Shown: positions 38,369 through 51,070, counted from the first letter of the stretch. The stretch is 64,000 nt of DNA from Elysia chlorotica (GCA_003991915.1 RQTK01000443.1:17587-81586), one strand, 5' to 3'. Made by a program: numbers and translations. Notes: generated by a model from the letters alone, not told the origin.

Positions 38369-39054
38369 TGATAACCTATACGATAAACTAACAATGCTAT
38401 GTTGCTATTTTGTTCAAAAGTCAAGAACTTACCTATTTTCAAACTCCATCTAGGATTTACTTACAGATAGCTGTAAACTAGAACAACCTACTGTTACTTA
38501 AGTAAAAGAAAAACTGCAGTCGTATTGAAAGGCTTATTGCACCGACGACGGATTTTTTCTGACATTTGAGATCTCAGATTTTATGAACTGACTGTTATGT
38601 TTTTATCCTCCTGTATTTACAACGCTGGGCTGAAATTTCTTCAGCAAACAATTGCCATGAAACAGCACTTCAAGTGAATAAATAATTGTATTTGTTCTTC
38701 GCAAAGTTCTCTAATTTCATAGTATATATTTCAAACATCACAATAGTGTGCATAAATTTAAAAAAATCGAGGTGTTTTCATTTGTAAATTCCTTTTTTAT
38801 TCATCTCATTTACATTAAATATTTTTGTTGAATCTGCTACTCGTATTATAAAAAACACATTTTTAATGCATTAAATCTTTCAAAGTGTAAATTTTATAGA
38901 TTAAAGACTAGATAAGGGGAGTATTCATTTGCCTAAACAATATCATGTATCTGTTTAGACAGAGGGTATTTTTTTTAGAATCGCTCAACGTCTTTTTGTT
39001 TGTTTTTGTTGTCTTCTTTTATTGACTCGTGGTAGTTTCCAAGCTGTTCTTGAT
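38369..39054. other. Non-coding stretch
   Basis: No supported feature. Confidence 0.45.
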
Positions 39055-39260
39055 TTGTTGAGTTGCTTTAAGGACCAACGTCATCTCTATATTGTGGACG
39101 GTCCCCAAGACTGATGTCTGACAATTTCATGTGCTGCCACAGACGAGACAAGGTGGGAATACCATGGCCGCTGTCTCAGCCGCCGGTCATATTAAACTGG
39201 CACCGACCTAACCAGTAGGGAGCGAAATAGGGAGGGCCCATACCACGGTTCCACGAGTTT
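39055..39260 (-). mobile_element. SINE, same family as 51521, minus strand
   Basis: Contains the reverse complement of the family body. GGTCCCCAAGACTGATGTCT and GTGCTGCCACAGACGAGACA are followed by GTCATATTAAACTGGCACCG and CCAGTAGGGAGCGAAATAGG, then a box-B-like CCACGGTTCCACGAG. The tRNA box A end is missing. Confidence 0.75.
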
Positions 39261-39312
39261 CAAAGCGATGTAAATATCAATGATAAAAAACCCCACAAAA
39301 AACAACATCTGT

Positions 39313-39650
39313 GTGAATCACAATTACCTGGTTCATTGGACAAGTTAAAAAAAAAATTTGTTTAAAATATAGTCTACCACAGGGCTATTTATTTTTTGAT
39401 TTCCAAGCAACGTAACATAATACTTATAAAAAACAAACAAAATACAAATCTTTGATAGTTTTTCTCTAACCTCAGCGACAGTGGCATCACCATACCCTGG
39501 TGCATTGAATGAGTTAAAAGAAGTTTTTGTTTAAAATATACAACATTAACGATTAACAGGGTTACCTTATTTGTATTTTGGTCCTCAAAATCGGGAGCTT
39601 ATATAAGTATACAAATCGTTTATAATGGTAAACACGAATGGTAAACATGC
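39313..39650. repeat. Diverged tandem duplication, period about 169 bp
   Basis: The copies start near 39315 and 39484. Both contain ATCAC..TACC(CT)GGT.CATTG, AGTTAAAA and TTTGTTTAAAATATA, then ACAGGG(C/T)TA. Confidence 0.7.
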
Positions 39651-39966
39651 ATCATAAAACCTGCCAAAACCCCGACTTTTAAAAACACGAAGACTAACGG
39701 ATCTGGTCGCTTTCACAACAGATAAGTTTATCTTAGTCCCACTATCATAACTTGCTTCTAGGTGTAGGCGAATGTCGTCTCTATTCGATCTTTCTCTATT
39801 TCTTGAGTCTTGCGCCTCTGTCTAGACGTTACAGCGTTTTATGAGACGTTCTCCCCATCAGTTTCCCAGGAGCAGACAGGCACCTATAATGGGCTCTAAC
39901 GAAGCATCAGCGATCTCCTGGACTCCCAACTTTTTTGCTCTAATCTTCCCACAACCCTCCCACACA

Positions 39967-39967
<1 letters not shown>

Positions 39968-40002
<35 letters not shown>

Positions 40003-40077
40003 CTTTCACTGCCTCTCGCTCTGTCTCACTTGTTCTCTCTGCGCTTCTTTCTCTCTTTCTCTTTCTCTCACTCTTTC
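39968..40077. repeat. (CT)n-rich tract
   Basis: CT runs with CTTTCT and GCTC interruptions. Confidence 0.9.
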
Positions 40078-40447
40078 ACGCTCCGACAGGACAGAGACGG
40101 TCGTTTACTCGGTCTATTTGTTATCGGGTACTAGTAGCCAGTAAAACCCCGACATCGACAGTAGGTTACACGATTAACTAAGGACTTGAGAGATAAGATC
40201 GATTCCACAGCTTTTCCCAAGCTCTAAATACATTAGGAGATGCCGATTCGCCTCTCAATGTTGATTTACAACCTTGATAGACATAAGGAGTCTGGTTGGT
40301 TTCCAAGTTGATGGATATGACTTAAGTTTTATTTCACAAAGTTAAACTGATGTGTAATACTGAGCGAATTTGAAGACTCTGTCCCATATCTGTCTACCCG
40401 TTCAATCTTTTATCATGTCTGCTTCGATAGGTCTGCATTGTGATATA

Positions 40448-40550
40448 TGTCTGTCTCTCTAGCTCTCTTCCTCTTTTCCATCTCCATCTCTGTCTCTGCC
40501 GTTGTCTTTGTATGCCTGTCTGCTTGCCTCTATCTCTATCTCTGTATCTG

Positions 40551-40593
<43 letters not shown>

Positions 40594-40625
40594 GTCTCTC
40601 TCTTTCTCTGTCCGTTTTTCTTTCC
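40448..40625. repeat. (CT)n / CTGT-rich tract
   Basis: Core pure CT at about 40553-40588 within a longer pyrimidine-rich region. Confidence 0.9.
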
Positions 40626-40791
40626 TTCTCTGAATTTTCCCGTCCTTACTTTTTCTTTCACATCTGGACATATTAATATGTCCGTCTACTCTCTCAGCGC
40701 TTTACTTTATCATCCTTCTGGTCTAGGAGAAGGGACAGAAGATTTTATTTTTAAAGTTAATTCTAGTGATCCATCCTCATACGCTATTTAG

Positions 40792-40828
40792 CGTGGGCGT
40801 GGGCGTGGGCGTGGGCGTGGGCGTGGGC
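40792..40828. repeat. (GTGGGC)n hexamer array with EGR-type sites
   Basis: Six GTGGGC units give five overlapping exact GCGTGGGCG words, the consensus of EGR1/Zif268-type zinc fingers. The six GGG runs could also form a three-tier G-quadruplex. Confidence 0.8.
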
Positions 40829-41473
40829 ATGACGTTTTCGTTAGATTTTATTTGAACAGCCTGTCTATTGCTGTACACATGTCTCTGGTATAGAAAAAAT
40901 AGAGTAAAAACTTTGGCACAATCGCCTTCATAGAAGTGTAGCATTCAGGGCCATACTTAAGTGTTTCTAATTAATGAGAAATTACTACCTCGCATTAATC
41001 GTGCGAATACTAAGACAATTAAATAAAATGTTCGAAAACCCAAGTATTAAATTATGAATTTAAAAGACGCCTCTTCTTAACTTTATTAAAATCATCAGTC
41101 TATTTATCAGGAAATAATTATGTATTCGCTTCTATGTGTATTTATTTAATGTAGGATATAAAGCCAGACACCAATTAAATGTTCGTAAATCTCTCTTACA
41201 ATTGTTGTGATATCAGAGCATATGAAATCAATTTCATGAACGTCAACCAAGCTAGTAGAGCGAACTCGTGCATGAAACTGATTAATATTTTTGACTAAGG
41301 TTCAAGAATCACGAGTCCTTGATCTCCCCCCCCCCTCTAAAAATCGATCTTAGAAATTGCTTTGCTCTATGGATGTAACTGTTCATGGGCCGAGTGTTTT
41401 CGATTGACGTTGGGTGATATGCATTAGGACAGAACAGGTTGAACCTGTCGTTCCATCCCCAGAAATTGCGTAG
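40829..41473. other. Non-coding stretch
   Basis: AT-rich, with a poly(C) run at about 41327-41336. No gene is seen. Confidence 0.45.
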
Positions 41474-41740
41474 GAGGGGAACAGGCGCAATGTCTAGAGC
41501 GTTGTTCTCCCAAGTGTGGGGTCCGAGGTTCGAAACCCATGATCGGTTAAAAAATGCATTGCTTTACTGGATGGGTCGGTGTCAGTATAATGTGAACGGC
41601 TGAGATCAGCTAAGACAAGAGTTCATGTCTCTCTGCACTTTTTCTGTGCGGCAGCACTTTAAATTGTCAGACGTTAGTCTTGGTGCCCGTCCACAGTATA
41701 GCTTATATAATGCTAACGTTGGGCGCTAAGCGACAAACTC
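41474..41740 (+). mobile_element. tRNA-derived SINE, near full length
   Basis: Head with ATGTCTAGAGCGTTGTTCTC and box B CGAGGTTCGAAACCC, then a body with GGGTCGGTGTCAGTATAATG, ATGTCTCTCTGCACTTTTTC, GGCAGCACTTTAAATTGTCA and a tail AACGTTGGGCGCTAAGCGAC. Order and spacing match 51521-51808. Confidence 0.8.
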
Positions 41741-42585
41741 GAATTCAAGCCGAAAATTATTCGGATCCTATACAGTTATAGATATACTTGTAAAAAAAAA
41801 ATTGCGAAATAACAATAATTATGCATTCGAAATTTAACTGATATTTTTTCCTTTTGAATCGTTAAAATTATTCAATATTATAGTTTCACCATGAATATTA
41901 AGACGATGTGTGATAATAAAATTATTTGATTATTACTTACATAATTATTGAAGTATTTGCACATGTGTTTCGAGAGGCGCCATCGCGCCCCTCTTGTCAT
42001 AAAATTTCGTCTCGTCCGTCTTTCTTGCGTCGAGATGCTTTCTTATGTACATACAAGTAGACAGTATTGTTTTGTTTTTTTTTCATTACAATCAAGCAAT
42101 TTTCGCTTAGACATAGCGTGCACTTTTTGGATGATGGAGAATATGGGTTTTGTTTTTCAAGAATGACATTTGTTGCATTTTCCCCTGAGGCATCTGCTTA
42201 CACATCTGATTTTATACAAAAAAATAACTTAGAGCAAATAATCAGCCTCACTTAATTTTCTCTCTGTTTAACAAAACAGCTTTATCAATAATTATTGCGG
42301 CTTCATGGTTCACTTTGGGTAACAGACTACTGCTATGGATTTTGAAAGTTGATACTGTTTGTTTTTAAATTTTGCCACATGTATAGATTGTGTTGCATGC
42401 CAGACAGTGTCTAGTCGCTCGTTTGGGAGGCCCCTTCTCTATTAATTACATAATTTACATGGAGCATACTAAGAATGATTTTGATTATCGCTGATTAAGT
42501 TAAATAATGAAATAATGATAAAAAAATAATGCGTTGTAAACGTGTCCAATAATCTGTTATCCCCAAAATTTTCTAAGGGTAGACA
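41741..42585. other. Non-coding stretch
   Basis: Frames at 41948-42255 are unrecognised. Nothing else is supported. Confidence 0.4.
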
Positions 42586-42738
42586 GTTTACAAAAAGGCC
42601 TTTGACAGGGTATGGAAGGATGGCTTGAGACTAAAACTCCGAAAGAATGGCATATCCGGCTGCATGTTCAAATGGATTTCACAGTACCTGAGCAATAGAA
42701 AAGCAAGAGTCCATGTGAATGGAACTACTGCACGATAA
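42586..42738 (+). pseudogene. Jockey-like LINE RT fragment (about 50 aa)
   Basis: One frame reads VYKKAFDRVWKDGLRLKLRK and then NGISGCMFKWISQYLSNRKA and RVHVNGT. This is the RT motif A (KAFDRVW) to motif 2a region typical of jockey-like non-LTR elements. The aspartate-bearing start of motif A and everything downstream are missing, and a stop follows at 42736. A (CAA)n tract begins 40 bp downstream. Confidence 0.8.
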
Positions 42739-42777
42739 AAAAGCAACCCCTCCCTCCCACACACACACACACCGAAA

Positions 42778-42778
42778 G

Positions 42779-42855
<77 letters not shown>

Positions 42856-42856
42856 A
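42778..42856. repeat. (CAA)n microsatellite
   Basis: About 78 bp of nearly pure CAA, followed by an A/C-rich region to about 43025. Confidence 0.97.
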
Positions 42857-44333
42857 CAACCTACCAAAGAAACCAAACACAGACGGAAACAAGAACAAAA
42901 CAACAGATCAACAAAAAAAAAACAGAAAAAAAAACAAACTCATAAAATATACACACATGTAAGCAACAAACGAATAAACAAACACACCTAAGCACAGCAA
43001 ACAATAAAAACTTACAATCAACAAAAAGCGAGGCTCAAAGAACTCCTAAATTCCTGGGACATTGGTGTTTATTGTACCAGAGGGAACTGGGACTTTGAAT
43101 GGAGCGGGTTACGTTCTGATTACATACTGAGCGCACACGCAGCGCGGTAAACAAGGAAAAAGGTTAATGGTTCCATAGTGGGTTTGGAGTCCTTTAGCCA
43201 ACTGTTGACACGCCCGCCCTTTCTACCATGCGGCCTGGTTCAAGGGTGGCCTGAACAGTGCGTAACTCTCAGAGAGAGAGAGAGAGTCCCAGGAGACAGT
43301 TCAGCTTTGGGTAATAGACAACATCTGAATGAAACATGGGGAGGAGGGGCTGTACGAGAGTTCAATGGGTAAAGTCCTGTTAAAATACCTAATCGGTGTG
43401 CATGTCCTTTGATCCGTTGTTTAAAGTAGGTAAATAGAACAGAGAGGAAGGCGGAAGGGATATTTTAAAACTGCACTTAATTGTTACCTTTACGGTTCTA
43501 ATGCTAAGAAAGAGTTACTCAAAGAAAGACATGTTAAGGAATGTTCAAATCTTGCTATGATCTCAGGACTAAAAAAGCAATGCAGCGCATAATTATATTT
43601 CTCGCCCAGAAGTGCCGAAATGGTAATATACTTTTTAGTCATGGCGTTCCTTTTAAAGCTTTCATAAACTTATGGTTTTCCTTTGATAATTATGGGCCAA
43701 GCAACTAAATAATTCGTCCTTTCTATTAATAAACTTTTCCTTGCCGTTACAAATTAGCGTAAGCTTAACCCTATGAAGTAGATTAGTAGAGAGTACATTT
43801 AAAAAAAATATAGAATGTAAAAATTAATACAAGCCGCCCCACGCCCAAACTGAAAAGTTACAAGTTGTATTTGAGACACCTGGGGTTAATCAATAACAAT
43901 TCTGTCTAAAAACAAATCCCGCCGTTTATGTCTAGCGAACATTTATCCAAAAACAATCGTCGTCTAACAAAAGTGTGGAAACCAATAAACCCAAAAGCCG
44001 TTCAGTGTTTACGTATTTTCTAGCCAGTTTCTTTCACTCAATGCAAATTAGTTTTCAATCTTGTGAGTAATGTACTTATGTTTTTTTGTTTTTTTTTTGT
44101 TTGTTTGTTTTTTGTTTTATTGTTCTTCATCCAATTACACGAGAGTTCCTAAAAATTCTTAGATGCCTTGTACTAGTTGTGATAAAAGTTTACAGGAAAT
44201 ACAAAGAAAATAAAAATACAAGCCAAAAAAAAAATGTCATTCCAAATTTTAAAAATGTAAGTTATATTTAAGAGTCTGGAATTGACGAGTGTTCAAAAAT
44301 ACCTAGTATCAGCCTTATAAATGTGATATATAT

Positions 44334-44339
<6 letters not shown>
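42857..44339. other. Non-coding stretch
   Basis: A short GA run lies at about 43268-43287. The GC-richer part around 43075-43380 has only a 64-codon unrecognised frame. Confidence 0.4.
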
Positions 44340-44383
<44 letters not shown>

Positions 44384-44402
44384 ACAGAGAGACAGAGAGA
44401 GC
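44340..44402. repeat. (GA)n microsatellite
   Basis: About 38 bp of pure GA, then CAGGGACAGAGAGACAGAGA. Confidence 0.95.
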
Positions 44403-44699
44403 AAAGAGTGTTTACCAAAAACTCGATAATAGAAATAGAGAGGGCAAAGAAGGGATTTTAAATGCAAACTACTTCGCCCTTTGGAGACGCCTTGGGCCTC
44501 AAATTTACTCATGGCTTGACAGTCAACAGAGGCAGCTGTGAGCTAGGCGTGAGTACGGGATCTCTGACTGTCCTTCAAGGCCAGGCGAAGAGGAACTAGT
44601 CGATGTGCCAGACCAGGTTGTAGCCTCAGTGATTGGTAAAAAGATGTCAGAAATGGGGAAAGAGAGAACTTTCACAAGGAGAAAGCCATAGCTCCACAG

Positions 44700-44850
44700 A
44701 TGTGTTGAGTTGAGTCGGTTGCTTAGCGTCCAACGGTATTGTGGATGGGTCCCAAGACCAAAGTCTGCCACACAGAGTAGAGCGACTCCGGTTTCAGTCA
44801 GATATTCGCATTATAATCACACTGACCCAATTAGTAGTGGACGAAATCAG
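44700..44850 (-). mobile_element. SINE, internally deleted, minus strand
   Basis: The tail complement TTGCTTAGCGTCCAACGGTA and TGGGTCCCAAGACCAAAGTC are joined to body parts CATTATAATCACACTGACCC and TAGTAGTGGACGAAATC, with the central part missing. Confidence 0.65.
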
Positions 44851-45067
44851 ACTTTGCTTCGTATCACTAATTCTTTTTTTTTTTTGGAGACACGGGGAGT
44901 CCCAAAGCATGAAGGAATACGACAAGAGATCTTTTAAACTAGACAAGTTATAGGACTTGAACGCCAACCCTTACACAATTCCACAAATTGACTTTTTGAT
45001 GTGTAATAGTCTCTGTTCGACACCCTTTTCGTCCCGTTTCTTTTTACTCAATAAACAGGGAAGACAG

Positions 45068-45087
45068 TGATAGAGAGAGAGACAGAG
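45068..45087. repeat. GA-rich edge of assembly gap
   Basis: GTGATAGAGAGAGAGACAGAG runs directly into the N block. Confidence 0.8.
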
Positions 45088-45335
45088 NNNNNNNNNNNNN
45101 NNNNNNNNNNNNNNNNNNNNNNNNNNNNNNNNNNNNNNNNNNNNNNNNNNNNNNNNNNNNNNNNNNNNNNNNNNNNNNNNNNNNNNNNNNNNNNNNNNNN
45201 NNNNNNNNNNNNNNNNNNNNNNNNNNNNNNNNNNNNNNNNNNNNNNNNNNNNNNNNNNNNNNNNNNNNNNNNNNNNNNNNNNNNNNNNNNNNNNNNNNNN
45301 NNNNNNNNNNNNNNNNNNNNNNNNNNNNNNNNNNN
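45088..45335. other. Assembly gap (248 N)
   Basis: The unresolved bases lie between a (GA)n-like left edge and a (GAA)n right edge, so the hidden sequence is probably a simple purine repeat. Confidence 1.
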
Positions 45336-45429
45336 GAAGAAGAAGAAGAAGAAGAAGAAGAAGAAGAAGAAGAAGAAGAAGAAGAAGAAGAAGAAGAAGA
45401 AGAAGAAGAAGAAGAAGAAGAAGAAGAAG

Positions 45430-45461
<32 letters not shown>

Positions 45462-45535
45462 GAAGAAGAAGAAGAAAAAGAAAAAGGAGAAGAAGAAAAA
45501 GAAAAAGAGGACGCAAAGGAGGAGGAGGAGGAGAA
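45336..45535. repeat. (GAA)n microsatellite
   Basis: About 120 bp of pure GAA and then a degraded purine tract. The purine strand can form triplex (H-DNA), which may explain the gap. Confidence 0.97.
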
Positions 45536-48534
45536 GTAGGTAATTATGGGAGAAAAAATATGAAGGAGGAGAAGAAAATAATTGAAACGGGTAAGGCTAA
45601 AAAGGGATATGAAGGAAAAGAACAAGAGGTGCATACAATTGAACATTGAGGAGTTTTCTTTTTTGCGAAGGTTTTGATTAATTTTTATTGCAAGGTTAAC
45701 CTTGCGCCAGATTTCAGGAGATGAAATTATGCGTCTTAGAATCATAACTGAATCCTCGCTGTCTTGCATGTCAGAGCGTGTCTTTACTCATGCGGGAAAC
45801 GTTGTGTGAGATTGAAGATGAGAACAAATACCCTTTACTGTAAATGTTCGCTTCCACTGTGTCATACCTGTCTACAGCATTAGTTAATGAAAAATCCAAG
45901 GTAACCCAACTGTATTTGTCCAGCTAGGCATGCTATTCATTAGATCATCACAGGGAATAAATCAAATACACTAAGTAAACCACTGCACTCGGTGAAAAGA
46001 CATGAATGAATAATATGGTGGGTTCGTGGAAATGCTCAAATCTGCCTTTGTCTTGTAGCTTTAGAGAACGTAAACAAAAGAACCTGCTGTGTTCAGCGGT
46101 TAGAATAAGTACAAACTTTCTCCAAAGTTGCTTGATTTGTTGTGTAAACTTGAACAGTATAGGGCATTTATTTGTTGGATTTAGTACACCGCAAACTGTA
46201 TATTTCTAACGTTAAAACAGTTTAAAACATACAACTCCCATTAAACTTATATTGTCTTTCAATTTGAAAAAAAAAACACAATTCTCCTGGCTTCTGCTAG
46301 AAGCTCAAAATAATGACATAAAAATAAAAAGAACAACAAATCTGATTGTGTAAACCAATTTCAAGTGTTATAAGGGCAGATTGAATTAATTAGATTCAAT
46401 TAAAGGCAATGCAATCACAAGTGATGCAAATGAGTGGAACGACAGAGATGCATCACCACTTAATCCAACCATTCAGATTTTGTTTGTCTGATAGCTCGGG
46501 CGTCTCTTGGCCAGCTGTTTTTGTTTTTTTTTCCCATCCTGATCAAATCGCCTTTGTCAGGCATTTCAGCTGATGGAATTTCTCTTCATCATGCTTACCC
46601 AGGCAGGCTTCACAGAGTTATCTTTTTTTTTAATCCTAGTTCCTGTCCCATACCTCCCACCAATCTGTTCTGATTGATAGTTTAGGATAGGTGAGTTATT
46701 TTTGCGAGTAAAATTTTTTTTCCAACATGAATCTCTTTTGATAATTGAACTTTTAAAAACAAATTTCGTGAAAAAGACACTATTTTCTTTCATGTACATT
46801 AATCTGACGTCTGTTTCCATTGGGATTACGAACATTATTTCTATAGTAAAGGTTAAATGTTTGGCTTCTTTTACCCCTTGGAAACTAAACCATTGAGCAC
46901 GCGCAGTGTATCAATAGCAGTTTTTCTATTGATTAATTTGTTATAGTAAACTTGAGAAAAGTATAACCACCCAAACCAAATAAAAAGGAAGACAGTTTTA
47001 TTAACAAACATTGTTTCGGTGTAATCAGTATTTTAATTTATCTATGATCAAATGATCCAATGTTATCAGATATTTGATAATTTGTTCATCTTTTTAGTCT
47101 CTCTAATTGATAATTGCAGCACGTTCCATCAATAATTTTTCAAATATAACTTTAAAAATTTGAATAAACGAATACATTTCGTATGGCTACTAATGTCAGA
47201 AAATGTACAAAAGGAGCGAATTGCCTGTAGTTAAAAAAGTAACAACGTTCCCTTACATGACAAGACGATCGGGTATGACAAATTTCCAACCTCTTAACCT
47301 CAAGCTCCAAATATATTTAGGCCTACTTGTAGTATTGCTACCCCTACTGGCACTGCAACTAAATTCCTTTGATAACCAAATCAATCTGTGTAATTCGTAT
47401 GAAAAAAACAACCTTGTAATTTCTATTGAAAGCTTAGTTTTTTATTCCAAAGAAATAGCTATACCCATGTGAACTATCGAGATTCCAACACTAACAAGTC
47501 TTGCTTTTTTTACTGAGCACTTTGTCAATTTACTTAAAAACATATCTTGGGCTTCGTATCATATTGACGGAAAAGGTATTGGTCAAGGTAAAAGCACAAC
47601 ACAGTTGTGTATTATTTCTAAACCTACATTCGCATCTCTAATGAACCGAAAAAGAGCTAGACAACATAATTGACAACAATGACTGGCATAACTGAGTGTA
47701 AATTACTATCATACCGAGGCTGAAATCTACCTTTCCTTAGGTGGTCCTCGACCAAAGGTGAAGGACTCGAAACAGTCTCGGAGTCTATGTGAAACGGGAG
47801 AAAGATATACAATTTGGACTGCAGTAGATACTTTAGAATATAATTAGGCGTGTGTTATGGAGAGAGAAAAACAGAGAGAAAGAAAAAGTAGAAGAGATTG
47901 TTTAAAAACAGATAAGAGTCAGAATCTGATTTCCATAAAAGTAAATAACGTTTGTATTTGTGTTTTTTTTAGCCGTTTAGGATTTCTTCAGAGGAATGGA
48001 GGATATTTTAAATCCAGAGATAGATGGTATATTATTTACCATCATTACGATTCAGAAAATGAATAAACCTTTCGTATGATCCAACAGAACAACTAAGAGT
48101 GCTGGAGTGCCTCAATCCCATATCATAAGCTGTACCAAGATTAAATCTTTGTGAAATTGTTTCAGAGGTAAGAAATGAGTTCACATCGTTTGTAATGTAG
48201 GCCCCAATTGTATGTGAACAATTAAGCGAGCAGTTAATTGCATTTTACTTTGAGTTTTCCTAAAGTTAATATTGTGCCAATCCTTTGTGTTAGACTTTTG
48301 TTTACCAATAATATATGACTCTATAAATCACAACCCATGAGATTTATATACACTTCTTTGGCATAAGACCTCTGTCTAAAAAGCACTCTTGTGATTTTCC
48401 CTTTAAGAATTTGGAATGAATATCTTTAGTATGATTATAATATCAGTTGAAAGCAATAAGATGTTCTTGGAACACTCTGAGATTTTTTTTTAGTAATATT
48501 TATATCACTATGGACTCCATTCCGTAGAACAAAA
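45536..48534. other. Non-coding stretch
   Basis: No frame above 90 codons and none recognisable. Confidence 0.45.
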
Positions 48535-48556
48535 GGGGATGGGGCGAGGGGTGGGG
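48535..48556 (+). other. G-quadruplex motif, four G4 tracts
   Basis: GGGG-AT-GGGG-CGA-GGGG-T-GGGG has four tracts of four guanines with loops of 2, 3 and 1 nt, a very strong canonical G-quadruplex pattern on the + strand. Confidence 0.8.
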
Positions 48557-50208
48557 AGAGGAGCTATACCATTAAGATGGCATCCTAGCTGAGCGTCCAT
48601 GTTATTCGTTGTAATGTCTGTATGCTTGCGCTCCCGACAAAACATATTCATTTCAGGCGCGTTGCCAAACGAAGCATTTGATGCGAGGACTATCCAAACA
48701 CATCCAAACACCAACACAATGCAGGACGCATGTCAAACAATATTACTATAAAGCTCTTATTTTTGTCGTGATACATTAAAGATCATATTATTTTATCCAC
48801 GATGAAATATTTATAACACACAACGCACAAAAAAAAACAAAAACAAAAAACAAACAAACGAAACAAAAGGTGTCAGTTTCCATTTTTTTCCATTACTAGA
48901 AGCTCTACCATTTTGATCTTGCTCCAATTCCCGTATTACAAAGTTCATAAAACGTGCAATTCAGAAGAACCAGCACTATTCAAGAAAAACCTGAATGATA
49001 GCTAAAATTAATAATAGACACAACACCTTTGTTCCGATGTTCATGAGAACAGAAGATTTTTGTTTAAACAACCGGATTAAAAAGACCAGTTCAGGCCGTG
49101 AATGTTGGTGCTGTTTTGTTGTATATTCTTATACCCCCTCTTGATCTCCTCATTGTATATCCTTATACCCCTCTTGATCTCTTGTGCCTGTCTAATCAGG
49201 TAGAAGCTCGACGTACGTTTAGAACTCATTACCAGGGAGAGAAACAACATTCGCTGGGCATGCAAGGCGTTGTCTACATTAACACTCTCAAAGCAAAGTA
49301 TCGAGCAAGTATACAACTAATTACTCATACAATGCGATGGCTATAATGTTCTATGCAAGTCTACTTCAAGATCTTTTTGAAGGTTTATTGCAAGGCTTTT
49401 TGGGTACAAACAAAAATGTCTAGAGGTATTGTACCTTGTGTGGATTCACAAGTTCCTTATTTACGCTAACCTACGTGATAATGAGCCTTTAAATGGTCAC
49501 GAGATAGCCTAATTCTTCTGCAATAAAAAGATATTTAATCCTATTAACTACCATAAGGGCTTTAAAAAGATGCAATAGAACTAGAAACCTACATAAATCA
49601 TTTAACCAGATTTTCAGAAACTATTTTGCTCAAGAATTTTCCTCCATGTCAAAAAACTAGGTTAAAAAACGAAAGCTGATTTATATGCCTCATAAACAAC
49701 CTGCGTGAGACAACCCCTTACAACGGGGTCATAAACCATCGCGCACGGAACGCAAGCGATGCGCTCCATTGACAGAGTGTCTGTGGTAATAAGCTTAGGG
49801 CTTGTGGCGAAACTCTGAGTGAGACGCCATCTTTAAAACCAGTCACCTGCAGTTCCTACGAATGCCCGCAGTTCCTGCTAATGATATCTTGCATCGGTGA
49901 TGGCTCAATGAGGCCGACAGTTGATCCTCCGATTCGATGCTCTCGCCTCTGCCGCGAAGAGTTACGGGCATATATATATCATCTCAACTCGTGCCCAACG
50001 CGCATGTTCAACGTTTATATAGAAATATGAGTCTCATCTGATTTATTTTATGCTACGTGCACGAAATGTGTTATCTACCAATATTTCGTCATTACCATTG
50101 TGTTTCGGTCGCGCAGGTAGAGATATACATTCTTTCTGTTTGAACTCAAGAAATTTGATATGCTGCCGACCTTATCAACTTTGTGTTATTTCTAATGGGA
50201 GATTTTCC

Positions 50209-50211
<3 letters not shown>
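48557..50211. other. Non-coding stretch
   Basis: A short direct repeat, CTTATACCCC then TCTTGATCTC, occurs twice at about 49128-49186. A GC-richer block lies at about 49720-50000. No gene is seen. Confidence 0.4.
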
Positions 50212-50257
<46 letters not shown>

Positions 50258-50350
50258 TCTCTCTCTTTCTGTGTATGTCTATCTATTTTTCTATCTCTAT
50301 CTGTATCTCCCTCTCTATCTCCCTCTCGTCTCTCTCTGTCTCCCTCTGTT
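50212..50350. repeat. (CT)n microsatellite
   Basis: Pure CT core at about 50213-50254, then imperfect TCTATCTC-type sequence. Confidence 0.95.
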
Positions 50351-50467
50351 TATCGGTGTTTTTTGGAATATTAGACTACAATGCTTTTTACCGACTTATC
50401 GGTTTACGGGGTATTTTCTTAGTAACGAATACCGTAATTCATATCTTTCTTGTAAAAGAAGGAACAT

Positions 50468-50640
50468 GATGGTGCTGGGGTTAAAGCGTCAGTCTCCGAC
50501 GCAGGAGGTTCTGGGTTCAAATACAACTCGAGCCACCTTCTTTCCCGGTGTTTAGGCCGGTGTTAGTACAATTTGATCAGCCAGGCTCAGGTGATGCCGC
50601 TATGTGCTTCTGTCGTCGTTGAGACCTAGAAGAAGTTAAA
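50468..50640 (+). mobile_element. tRNA-like SINE, diverged subfamily
   Basis: A box-A-like GGTGCTGGGGTTAAAGCG and box B GGTTCTGGGTTCAAAT are followed by CCGGTGTTAGTACAATTTGA. This is a diverged form of the GTCAGTATAATGTGAC body word found in the other copies. Confidence 0.65.
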
Positions 50641-51058
50641 CTAAAAGACACATTTGCTTTTAATGATCAAAGATTGTTTGACTTCTACTGTAAGAGACTG
50701 TTTCTTGATTTTCTTGGCTGCGTAAAATCCGATGTTCAATGGATTTATCATTTTATGGAGATCCATGCCTCCCATCTTTCTACATAGATTCAACCAGATA
50801 CTTGTAGTTTCAAATTTTCTGAAAATGTTTTAACTAATAATATTTTGTATATTTAACCCACAGATGAAAGAAATGCCTGTAATTTTTTCCCCATTTGAAC
50901 ATTATCGTGTATTTCGTTAGGAAATTAAAAGAGCCTCTTTCTCGTCATTTTACTTATTGAGGTGTAAAACATATTTTTCTCCTAACTCCCCTGTCAACTA
51001 TTTTTTATCCGTGTGCATCCAGTCGTTTTCCATCCCGTCTCATATAACTCTTAAAATC

Positions 51059-51070
51059 CATTCTCTCTCT

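Noticed and set aside
44971..45769. Long ORFs with X residues
   Set aside because: They are read through the N gap and the GAA repeat.
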